From positions 32,540-96,539 of the forward strand of contig JAUCBJ010002835.1 in assembly GCA_032718475.1 (NCBI GenBank): a stretch of DNA of 64,000 nucleotides, read 5' to 3'. Positions 46,226 through 58,100 of the stretch are shown piece by piece. The notes below the pieces were generated by a model. It made no database searches. It was not told the DNA's origin and saw nothing but the letters and a program-made list of their open reading frames with translations. Position numbers and translations under genes: made by a program. Origin of the DNA: Nemertoderma westbladi. Lineage: Eukaryota; Xenacoelomorpha; Nemertodermatida; Nemertodermatidae. Numbering within the stretch: position 1 is the first letter of the stretch; each line of letters starts with the position of its first letter.

Positions 46226-46888
46226 AATTTTCCAACACTGCGTGCCGTTCGTGTTGGTGTAGAGTACACTGCGAGACGTTAGTGTTGGTGTAGAGTGGTA
46301 CACTGGGAGACGTTAGTGTTGGTGTAGAGTGGTACACTGCGAGACGTTAGTGTTGGTGTAGAGTACACTGCGAGACGTTAGTGTTGGTGTAGAGTGGTAC
46401 ACTGGGAGACGTTGGTGTTGGTGTCGACTGGTACACTGCGAGACATTAGTGTTGGTGTAGACTGGTACACTGGGAGACGTTGGTGTTGGTGTCGACTGGT
46501 ACACTGCGAGACGTTAGTGTTGGTGTAGAGTACACTGCGAGACGTTAGTGTTTGTGTAGAGTGGTACACTGCAATATGTTAGTGTAGATTGGTACACTGC
46601 GAGACGTTAGTGTTGGTGTAGAGTGGTACACTGCAATATGTTAGTGTTGGTGTAGACTGGTACACAGCGAGACGTTAGTGTTGGTGTAGAGTGGTGCACA
46701 GCGAGACATCAGTGTTGGTGTAGACTGGTACACTGCGAGACGTTGGTGTTGGTGTCGACTGGTGTACACTGCGAGACGTTGGTGTTGTGGTGTCGACTGG
46801 TACACTGGGAGACGTTGATGTTGGTGTCGACTGGTACACTTCGAGACGTTAGGTTGGTGTCGACTGGTACACTGCGAGACGTTAATAT
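46226..46888. repeat. 34-bp minisatellite
   Basis: About 20 units of GTGTTGGTGTAGAGTGG followed by TACACTGCGAGACGTTA, some 3 bp shorter. Sequence variants (GTCGACTGG for GTAGAGTGG, GGGAGACG for GCGAGACG) cluster towards the right. Short open frames in it are by-products of the repeat. Confidence 0.93.
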
Positions 46889-48507
46889 AAGTCCTCGGCT
46901 TCGCCTCGCCCGATATAACAGTCCTTGGACGAAATAACAAATAACAGTTCAATAAAGATAGTTATACATTATTGAAAATGACGTACATAGTTTACTTAAC
47001 TGTACTTAAAAAAGTAGGTTTTCAAATAAAAATTTCCTTGCATATTATAAATTTAAGTAAATTTTTAATAAGATATTATTTCATTAAGTACATTTGCAGC
47101 TGACTATTTCTAAATTACTTGAATTTTTATGTGCATAGGCCTACAGTTTTGTATAATTAAATTATGAATAGAAATATATTTTATTAAATTATTTCTTTCT
47201 TTATTAAACATGTATTAATATACACCATAACCCTTAATACAACAACCATTGTTAGGGGGTCAGAGCCACCCCCCCCCCAAATTTTTTTTCAAATTTCAAT
47301 AAAATGCTACGAAATTTGGTATGATGATAGATCGACACCTTTTCTTACTGGTGGCCTGGTCGGATTTTTTAATTTATGAACTATTTCGATACAACAAGCT
47401 GACAAGCCGTTAAGAATCGTCTATTTCGCAATATTTAGCCATCTCCGTCGGCTTTATTTTTCGTCTTTAGAATGTAATCTAGATATCATTAGATCCGCCT
47501 TCATCTGCAGATTCCGAATCTGAAACCCGTTGTAAATTTCACCAGTAACTTCCGGAGATATTATCAAAATACTAAGGTGTAAATTTTGTGACGTAAATCG
47601 CTCATTCTTGCTCATTGTTGCTCATCGTTGTTGCTCATTGTTGCTCGTTGTTGGTCATTGTTGCTCGTTGTTGGTCATTGTTGCTCGTTGTGCATTTTAG
47701 CACCTACCTGACATAACTGTTTTCCAGTACTGCAGTACTGCGACACTAGGTCCAAGTCCAACCCTAATAGTAAGTGTTGGACCTACAGTCTGCTGGTCTG
47801 ACAGTAGTCAGTAGTAGGCCTACCAAAACTCAACAAAAGAGTTTTGGTATACACAAGTACACCGGTCAGCCGGTGAGCCAGTGAACAGTTAAACCTACGC
47901 TCTGCTGCTGTGTCCTGGTCTGCTGGTGCCAGTTTGTGTTGTGGTGAGAGTGACCAGTTCACTCAGTTACAGCGGGGCTACTGGGCTACCAGGCTACTGG
48001 GCTACGCCCGACGCCGACAACATCTGAACATGATAACAGGATAACCACAGCCAGTCAGAGCCAGACTTGCCTTTCTTCTGTCTTCCGACTGTCCTCCAGT
48101 CCGATGCCGTAACGAACTGACGAACAATAATATGAATACAGGAATGAGAATATGTACTGGCAGACTGGGTAACCTGTCCCGGTCTCCCCTTGACAGCTTG
48201 ACAGCTTGATTCCAGGATCATGTTTATAGTTTTGGTTAGAATTAATTGCCTTCCACATCCACAGTCAGACAGTAACCTGTTTGTTCCTTTCCCTCAATTG
48301 ATTGATAGCTACAAACTAAGCATTACGGTACCTAGCGTAGCGTTAATAATCAGATAATGGCCGGCAGCGGCCCAGTGTACGGTATCTTTGTCTCTGAACT
48401 GAACTAACATTTTTAGGTTTTAATGTTGAGAATTTCAGAATCTTTATATAATCCCTAAATTATATTTTGCTGCACATTGTTTCGTGTCCTCTTGTTGGGC
48501 TTAAATC
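46889..48507. other. Intergenic, upstream of RPLP2
   Basis: No gene recognised before the RPLP2 start. Contains a short tandem stretch of TTGTTGCTCGTTGTTGGTCA-like units near 47605-47695 and many short direct repeats (CTGCTGGT, GGGCTAC). The RPLP2 promoter and any 5' UTR intron lie here. Confidence 0.45.
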
Positions 48508-48843
48508 ATGCGTTACGTGGCAGCATACCTGTTGGCAGTCCTCGGGGGAAATGAATCGCCATCAGCCAGCGCTATTAAAACCATCCTAGATTCCGTCGCT
48601 ATCGAGGTGGACGATACAAAGCTGAATAAAGTCATCAGCGAGTTGAAAGGTAAAGATCTGCCGGCGGTGATCGAGGCGGGTCGAGGTAAACTCTCTTCGA
48701 TGCCTTCGGGAGGTGGAGCCGCAGCGGCGGGTGCCGGGGCGGCCGCTGGGGGCGCACCGGCTGCCGAGGAAAAGAAAGAAGAGAAGAAGGTTGAGGAGGA
48801 AGAAGAATCGGATGACGATATGGGATTCGGATTGTTCGATTAG
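48508..48843 (+). CDS. RPLP2: 60S acidic ribosomal protein P2 (intronless)
   Basis: 111 residues, the family length. Starts [14 protein letters not shown]; residues 1-65 form the helical dimerisation domain that pairs with P1 on the P0 stalk. An Ala/Gly hinge (about 70-87) and a Glu/Lys-rich tail follow, ending in the conserved [10 protein letters not shown] that recruits translational GTPases. No introns in the coding region. A likely polyadenylation signal AATAAA is at 49208-49213. The sequence shows no decay, so this is probably the functional gene or a very recent retrocopy. Confidence 0.97.
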   Translation: MRYVAAYLLAVLGGNESPSASAIKTILDSVAIEVDDTKLNKVISELKGKDLPAVIEAGRGKLSSMPSGGGAAAAGAGAAAGGAPAAEEKKEEKKVEEEEESDDDMGFGLFD

Positions 48844-49479
48844 CTGGCGGATGTCTGGATGTGGCTTCGATTCATCTGGGATATGTGGACGTGGAGGTTT
48901 GCAGTTAGTTTGGTCATGACGACTTCTGATGATGGATTTCGGACAAACTTGGCGAATTAAGTACATGAATAAGAACTAGTAAGGTGGTAGAATCTATTTA
49001 CCGTCATGGCGCGGTACCGGTAGGCTCCTACCCGTTTATTCGGATAAAGTTTCATCATAGTTTTGTGTATTTATTTATGCCAAGTGGATTATTATACCTG
49101 TTCCAGTGTTCCGATGAATTTGTATATATAATAATATAAGTAGTACTGAAGTGAATTGTTATTGGCCACCAGCCCCAATATAGCAATAATAGTTAGGCCT
49201 AATTAAAAATAAATGAAAATAACAGATCCAAAATTTTGAGAAATTTATAACATGGATTTACTACTATCAGATTGTGAAACATGACATGTCTTGATTACTG
49301 CTTTATTTAGTTGAAAGAAATCCCGGTCTATTTACCAGAATGTTTTGTTTCTGGCCATGCTTTTGTAAATAATGTCAGCGATCATTTGCTAAAAATGTAT
49401 CTTTGGTTAGAACTTGCAAGTAAAATATTGTATTTTAATTTCAGATAGACTGAGGTCTAGGGAGTGCCTCGCCTCATTA
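48844..49479. other. 3' flank of RPLP2
   Basis: Includes the likely 3' UTR and polyadenylation signal of RPLP2. No other feature recognised. Confidence 0.5.
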
Positions 49480-50060
49480 GGGGCCGTGTACAAATGATGT
49501 CATGGTCGAAACGGGGGGGGGGGGGGGGGGTAGCAATTTTGTGAATATTTGTGACATGGGGGAGGGGGGGGCTTTACTTGTGACGTCACAAAAGCACTTT
49601 GATGAACAAATAAGATACATAACACCAACATCAACAACCCAAAGTGAAATCTATTCAAGTAATCGCGAATCGAGGTGATGATTTGTTAATTCTAAGTGGC
49701 GATAACGATGAAGAACACCATATTGACTGGGTAGATAAGAACGATGTAGAATTAGACCCAGGAAGTGGCACAATAGTCGGTCGTATCTGGTGCACTTCCG
49801 GTGATCGATGTCCAAACTCAGATGTCGTCATTCCCATGGGAGGGGGGTGTCTTCCTTGTTTGTTTAGTCATTGTGTACAGCTGAATTAATGAAGTATTAA
49901 CATTTAGTATTAATAACATAATAATTTAAAATGTTTTCTTAACTATACTGCGTTTTTTGTGACGTGACGTTTGACGTTCAAGGGGTGGGGGGTACAAAAT
50001 TCGTGACAGATTGTGACAGAGGGGGGGATAATAGTGGTGACATAGTTTGTGCACGGCCCC
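49480..50060. mobile_element. Harbinger-like MITE
   Basis: Inverted ends GGGGCCGTGTACAAA (49480-49494) and TTTGTGCACGGCCCC (50046-50060), flanked by TTA on both sides. A 3-bp TTA duplication and GGG-rich ends fit PIF/Harbinger. Contains G18 (49513-49530) and an 81-codon frame without known domain. An ISL2EU-type assignment is an alternative. Confidence 0.65.
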
Positions 50061-50246
50061 TTAGGTATTTAAATCATGTGCATTCTGGGAATATTATTGC
50101 CATGGTAACAGAGTGTGTACACGTTCAGCCTGCGTGGCTGCGTGGCAGTGGAGAGACAGGGGAAACTTGAGACGTAAATCCTATCTCAGTGAATTAATTT
50201 ATCTCATTGTTAAATTATCATTTACGGGACATGTGATTCACAGCGG

Positions 50247-50350
50247 CACGTTATACTATAATGAAAACAATAAACCAAAGACAATAGAACAGTTTAGTGT
50301 TATATTTTTAAGAATAATCACCTGTAATATGCGTTCATTTTCCACCTGGG
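50247..50350 (+). repeat. Dispersed repeat family, copy d
   Basis: CAGCGGCACGTTATACTA, AACAATAAACCAAAG, CAATAGAAC, a TTATATTTTTAAG block and TGCGTTCATTTTCCACC follow the family order. Confidence 0.7.
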
Positions 50351-50796
50351 AGGGAGGAGGGTTTTGATTGCTGACACTAGACTGGGACTAGTTCGGATGA
50401 TTAAGACTTCAGTTCCCGTGTCCTTACATACAACTGGGATGGGTTACACCCAAAATGTACATATATTTTAAAGATTATATAAACTAAAACGTAGTAAGTG
50501 TTATGGATGCGAGGATAGGGTTTATCTTCAATAAACAATGGTTCTACACTACTTCTACTGTACCATTGTCATCTCTCTCCAACAATCCAAACTGACCCCT
50601 AGATGTAATGCCTACTTCACCAGCCTGAAGAGGCTCTCCATTGGCCCCCTGCTGGTTGTACCCGTGTTCGATCTAATGTTGAGTTACAATTTCGTAACCC
50701 CGTGGGAATTAGGAACTCGGGCTTCATCTTATCTGAGTGCATGGGATTGTTTAGTCACTAGTTAGGCAGATGGGGGAGGGGGGGGGGGGGGGACTT

Positions 50797-51212
50797 TCTA
50801 CGCAATCAAAATTCATCCCTGGAAAATGGACGCAAATAACAGCTGATTACTCTCAAAAATAAAATCTTAACCTGTGGGCGAGTCACGCAGTAAAGCTGAG
50901 CCTTAGCGCACAATTATAATTAGTAAATAGGGCAAAATTTCATGTCCGTCTGTCTGTCCGTCCGTCTGTATGTAATGAAAAATTCTTTCGTTTCAACCAA
51001 ATTTTGTATGGGCATACTAGAGAAAAAGGTCCAATATTTTTGAAAGTTACGGGTAAATAACTCTCGAACTTGTGATTCCAGATCAAATCGAACTTGCTAA
51101 AGTTCGCGTGCTGCGCGACGCCCCACGAACGTGTTCTATTGACTTTAGTTTATTGTTTTTGTTAGAATAACGTGTCACTGTAATCGTAATGTAACCTGCT
51201 TCTTTCTCTAAA
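50797..51212 (-). repeat. Dispersed repeat family, copy e, interrupted
   Basis: Minus-strand copy. Its 5' half (51212 to about 51129) and 3' half (about 50870 to 50797) match the family. They are separated by a 260-bp inverted-repeat element inserted at the CAATAGAAC/TTTTATTTTT junction. Confidence 0.7.
50871..51128. mobile_element. GTGGGGCG-type inverted-repeat element, copy 2
   Basis: Left end CCTGTGGGCGAGTCACG and right end GCTGCGCGACGCCCCACGAA resemble the ends of the 44983-45617 copy. It has the same CTGTCTGTCCGTCCGTCTG stretch near the left arm. It is inserted into a dispersed repeat. Confidence 0.65.
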
Positions 51213-51532
51213 TTGAGAATTTAGCATTGAGGCGAAATAGTGATTCGCCGAGATGGGATTTGCGTCACATTCCCTATCAGTTAGGGAGTAGCCATAAGAG
51301 AGAAAAGACTTTGGTTGTCTCAGATGTTTCGAGCTTCCTTTTCAGAATATCTATTACTTTCATTACTAACTGATAGTCTGGGGCATATGATAAGTTTAGT
51401 ACCGGTACTCTACTGCACTAGGCCTAAAGTGTACACTTTATGACTATACCAACACCAAGATTGATTAGATTGTTTGTTGATAAAAATAAATACAATTTAA
51501 ACGATTTTAGTGAGTTTATTTTGGTGTTTTGA

Positions 51533-52420
<888 letters not shown>

Positions 52421-55109
52421 TATTTTTTTACGATTTGGTGGTTGATGTGTTTATTATAAAGTGCAGCCAGTAACATGTGCTTTAATTACGGTACGTCAAC
52501 ATTTTCAATATTTAAAATAAATTAACAATGTACCTTAATGCTTAAACTTTGCGACAAACCCTATATTTGTTAACTCCGTATTACCTACAGCTATTGTTGT
52601 GCCAGTTGTCTTGATGGCTATTAATCTAAGCTCTTTAATATATAGTAACATCTATCGATTTTTTTTTCTTTCTGAACTAAAGATAAATACGCATAATATT
52701 TGGGAGGTGCTGGCCTCTATATAAAATAAACCTGGCTATTCATCCAACTGGAGCGACTTAACATTACTTCGCTCTGTTAGAATTAACACTAGTCTTTAAT
52801 TTGTACGTTATAACCTTATATGACAACATATCACATTACAGCTCTACATTCAGTATAGGAGTGACGTAATGTTTATTTTAGACGAATTCAATACATTATT
52901 TAAACGGAAACTTGGGTTGCTTTTCTATTGTCGAGATCATTTAGAAATAATATTTAGTTATTATTAATCATATATGCTACCGGTAGGCTACATTTAACTT
53001 ACTATTACTACTTATACTTACAATTAATTACACATAAAATAGTAGTTATATTATTGTGATTGGGTGTTTGTTTGTGTTAAAATGCTTGTTATTTGTTATA
53101 ACTATTTACTTGTGCGTAAAGTAACACTTTACATTGTGCCAATCTGTGCGGTATGTTACACGGAAGAAGGTAGTGAGTGATGTGAGATGCAAAGTACTTT
53201 TTTTTTAAACCAAACGTTTTTTTATTCGACAAATTTATAACATTGCGAAACGATTGTTAGTGATATACAATATATTATCCTAAAACAGTTCCTGCAAAGA
53301 CTAATTGCTTCGTTACTGAATATTCAGATGTAATGTGATAACTGTATGTTGTCCTCTAGAGTTTTAATGTACTAGATAATTACTCGCTGTTAATACTAAT
53401 GGCATTAGGTAAGGTTACAATTTTAATGTAATTTAAAATCATGGCCTTTGCTATTATAGGTGTACTTACTTCTATAGTTAAGAGTAGAAATAGCCTTGAG
53501 TCAATTCATATATCTCTCGCCATGCGCATCATTAGGATCGCATTTCAGTTGGTTGGTGAAATAGGATTCCTGGAAACTGGAATCATAATTATAGTTTAGG
53601 GAAAACCAGTAAATGGTACTACAACGTAACCATGGGAACAGGTTTTTCCAACTTAAGAAGCCTTTACTAAAGTAGAACTTCTCAGTTCGAAAATCTAGCA
53701 TCATATTCGGTACATTACCTCGATGTAACTCCTCGTATTTGGCTGACATCAAATGGGGATATGTTTTATTTTGTTGGGTTTCTTTTGAGCAACCAGTAAG
53801 AGGGATTAGCGACTTTGCTAACCAAAAACAGTAAATGTATGTATAATCTCTCTAATAATCTATCAAAAAAAGAAAATAGTAATTATTTTTTTGCACAACC
53901 TTCTTTACCCCCCCCCCCCCCCCCCCCAATCTTTAGTTGCGGGTCATTGTGAAATTGGAAAACTCTAAATCTACCCAGCCACCCTCACCCCCCCCCCCCC
54001 CCCCCCCCCCACCCGCTCATTTAGGAGGGGAGGTATAATCATTAATTATCCAACATGAATAATTAAGCTATTTCTAAATGATTCTGTGATTATAAGATCA
54101 TGTACCAGTTGACTATAAGAGTGATCAGTAGTTTCATGAACGTATAGTTATGGGATCCAATGGATGATTAACTGGAAGTTTAGAGGTTCTATTGAGTTCC
54201 CCAGCATTGTTCTAATGTTTCATTTCACCACACGTCTTTAGGCTATAATAGGCCATACATAGACATATGTATGGCCTAATAGACTAATGAGCCTAATAGA
54301 CAAAAGGATACAATGATCTGACTGAAAATAATATCTACTGTATACGGTTTTTTAATCTGTCTCATATGAATCGGAGTTCATTGTACCACCCACTACTATC
54401 TGACTATATCATTAGGACAAAAGCATGTACATGAGTACAGTAGAAAGTACTGGATCGTGGGTGTATGAGTGACGCCCTCCTTTCATTTCAGGTTACCGTT
54501 ACTGAAGCCAAAGCTTTCAGGTTTTTCCCGTGTTCCATGTATCGCGTTTACTGGTAACTTAAATATAGTTTTAGCATCGATTGATACGCAACCTATTGAA
54601 ACAACCTCATATAGGACTAATAACTTACTTTAAATCGATTTGAAATTGAATTATCCCATATCCATTCAGATTGTTTCACATTCAAATATCCCGCGGGAAC
54701 CGTTCAGCAATTATTGTTTGTGAATTCTACTCCATGGCAGGATGGCACTGACGAGCTTGTCTTTTCAGTGGTACACTACAGCATTACCGGTACTTCTCTG
54801 CATCTGTCTGTCTGTAGATCTATGCATAGTACGGATTACCCGATTATACTGCACCTACTGTAGTAGTACAGTGAGTAGAACTGTAGAACAGTAAGTCAGT
54901 AAGTAGTACGATTCTTTGACTTTGATAAGAGACAACAGGATAGGCCTATATCCGTATATAGCAAAGCAAGAACTATTTTTTCCGCCCAGTCTTGGCTGCT
55001 AGACATCAACCAGCACTGCAATGGTTGTATACCCTTTCGCTGTCTCACTTATCGTAGGCCAATTTATATTGTTTTTATGTCTAGGCCTATTGTCTTATCC
55101 TGTTATCAG
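52421..55109. other. Intergenic between ZNF330 and dysbindin
   Basis: No gene recognised. It holds C20 at 53908-53927 and C23 at 53988-54010, and a small palindrome with 12-bp arms (AGGCCATACATA and complement) at 54249-54276. An 83-codon minus-strand frame at 53501-53752 matches nothing I know. Confidence 0.5.
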
Positions 55110-58100
55110 ATGAGACCGATTGCAGAAATGGCTTCCTTTATAGAATCATTTAAAACAAAGTTACATACAGTTAAACAGGATATTTCGCAGAGGTGAGTAG
55201 CAGTAGGTACGTGGAGTCGGAGTGCAGGCAGGGCCGGATTAACCAGTAGGCTAATAAGGCTGAAGCCTTAGGGCCATTGAAAAAAGCGGTCACTTTCCTA
55301 CAAAAATGTTGAATTGTAATGAATTGAATGTAATGAGAGTTAATAGGAAGCCTATAAAATAGTCTGTAAAAGGGGCACTTTACATCATTAGTTTCTTAGT
55401 ATATGGACCCGTCCGTGTTCAGGCTAGCCTGGAACCAGTTCATTAAACTGAGTAGATACACCCTTGGTTATGTACTATGTATTATTTGTATATTGCCTAC
55501 ATGCCAGCCTAGCCAAGGCCTCTACAATATCTCAGTTTGCTACCAGCCTACTACAATAGATCAGCGACAAAAGTGACGAAAGTGACATAAGATCAACCAT
55601 GAAGCAAGGTAGACTCTGCTCATTGTCACTTATGTGTTGTATTGAGAATGATTTGCTAGATAGATTTCGCTATTGCCAAAAGCCGAAAAGGGAGAATATT
55701 AATTAATCAACCATGAATAATACTAACTGTTTCATATTAGTTAATAGACTTATTGTGATTTCGATATCGTTATAGGCCTATATTAGATTGGTGATTGGTT
55801 GTAATATTACATTATAAATTAATTAATAAATTATACTATAAACAATATTATGTGAAAAACTAATTTCAGGCCACTTTTTCAAAATAGCCTTAGGGCCACA
55901 AATATGTTAATCCGGCCCTGAGTGCAGGAGTGAGAGTTCTGAGTTGTTTGTTGTAGGGTCCTAGTCATGTCTTCTACGAAATGATTTGAATTTAATTGAA
56001 CCTGCAAAGTTGAAAATGGGAAATTTAGGAAGGCTCTTATGATATTGATGAACTGTTGAATGTCTGCTGTACACTACCGGCAGACCGGTACATGCTGACA
56101 TCTTCACTAAACCTGTAGTGATGTAGACGACAGTTGATGCTACGGCTACCACGCTACGCTATTCTCTATTCGTTGCCTACTGTCGCCTCGTCGTTGTCTA
56201 CTATTTATTGTCATCATGGCTGCAAGGCTACATGGCAATGGCCCGACCTGCCTGCTCCAAAATACTGGAAGAATGACAATGAATAATCAATGTTGCTCAA
56301 AACGTTTCCACCTGTAAGCAGACCGTAATGCGTTATCCTTATCCCCCTTCTGCTTCTGGCCCTATGATACTCCAATCAGCCAATCCTAAAGCGCACTGTA
56401 AAAAGTAAGGCTTTCGACAATCGCAATGCAGATAGATATACTGATATATATTAGATAGATGGAACTCTAATAGTAATAGCTAGCTGAGTAATGTTTACTT
56501 TCGTAGTCTCCTCTTACTACCAAAAAATTTACCGGAAAGTAAGATTGAACTCGGTACCTAGAGATTCCAAGTTCAACGCTCTACCAACTTCGCCACTGCG
56601 CCGTATTAAGCCCTGTAAACTAAAACCCAACTGGAATTAACAACAACGACAACTGAGTGAATACTAGAGGTCTCGCTACGCGGACCTAAAAAAATGAAGC
56701 TATAATAACCTGTGCTGTGTTATTGACTCTGGTTAATTTATTTGATACGAGTTACATTCCACTATTCTGGTCTATTTATATAGTATCTTTATATCTACAT
56801 TGTCTGCTCTTTATCGATTCTCTGTATTGATTCTTAAACAGCCTCCATCGCGTCCAACCTGTTTCGGCAGACACAAACAGTTCTCATTCTAATCCGGTTT
56901 CATTTAACGCCGCTTCACAACTTCTTCTTAAATACCAAAATGATTGGCTTGCGATTCACTCCACTTACGAGACTTGTTCGAAGCACACAACACGTAAGTC
57001 GTTTAATCATAAATTCATTATAAGTTCTTATATGAATCACATTGTTTACCAATAAAATAATGACTATATTTTTATAATAATTAACAAAATGTACAGTATC
57101 CAATTAGGGCCGCTAAATATGAACGCTTTTTTTATTCAGTTATTATTATGGGCTATGAAAATGTATTGATATGTATTGTGACCTGAATAAATTGGTGCCG
57201 GTAACTGGTGTTCTTGTATTTATAGCCATCGATCAGAATGTCTCCGATCTTGTAAGCGAATGCTACAAGGAGTACCAATCTGTCTTCCGACTACACAATT
57301 TCCTTACGGATCAGCTGCCTTTATTGATTCACGAACTACAAACTATGTCAACATTAACAGGTTAGACGGAATTATTATCACCAGCTAACTCCTTAATTAA
57401 GGGGGATGGCATCCCCTTTTTTGGAAATTGACAAATAATATTTAATCCAATAATGTGCATTCCAATTAATGGAGATTTCAAATCTGCAAGCAGCTATCTC
57501 ATATCTTTGTTTTTGACAAAAACACAGGAAAACACAAGTAAAGTAAACACTAGAATAATGTTTATCCTGCTTAATAATGTAGAAGTGGTTCGGTGTGGTT
57601 GGGCGCAACCTTCGCCTGCAAGGCAATCTCGCCCGCGAGCAACCTTCGCCCAATAAGATCTGTGTTAGTAACCCTTTTACTTACCAATTGAGGGAAAGGA
57701 GCAGGTTGCAGAGGCAGCTTTTTCTAACCAAAACAATAATTGTTTAGTGGGTAAAGGTTGCTCGCGGGCGAAGATTTCCTGCGGGCGAAGGTTTCTGCCG
57801 GGCGATAGTTGCTCATTTTGAGGACGAAGATTGCTCAGGGCGAAGATTGGAGGCGGGCGATGCTTTCTCGCGGCAGAAGTTTCCTGCGTGCCTTCGGTGT
57901 CTTGGCTCTTGTGGTCGTAAATACGGGTGAAGCCGGTACCTTTCCGGAAATTTCCGGGAAAAAACACATTTCCGGAAAACTCACATCCCTTATTTTAATT
58001 ATTCCTTAAACTTTAAACAAACACATGGTATAAATTGAAATTGTCAGAGTACCATTGTCAATAAATATTCTGAACAAAATGTCCAGGGTCCTTTTTGAAT

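Noticed and set aside
46313-46952. Short ORFs in the minisatellite
   Set aside because: Repeat-derived, overlapping, and without any recognisable protein family.
49644-49889. 81-codon ORF between RPLP2 and ZNF330
   Set aside because: It lies wholly inside the Harbinger-like MITE and shows no domain.
53501-53752. 83-codon minus-strand ORF
   Set aside because: No family resemblance and no splice or promoter context; could be chance in AT-rich sequence.
56531-56606. Functional tRNA gene in dysbindin intron 1
   Set aside because: A- and B-boxes are good but the anticodon stem does not pair, so a SINE head or pseudogene is more likely.
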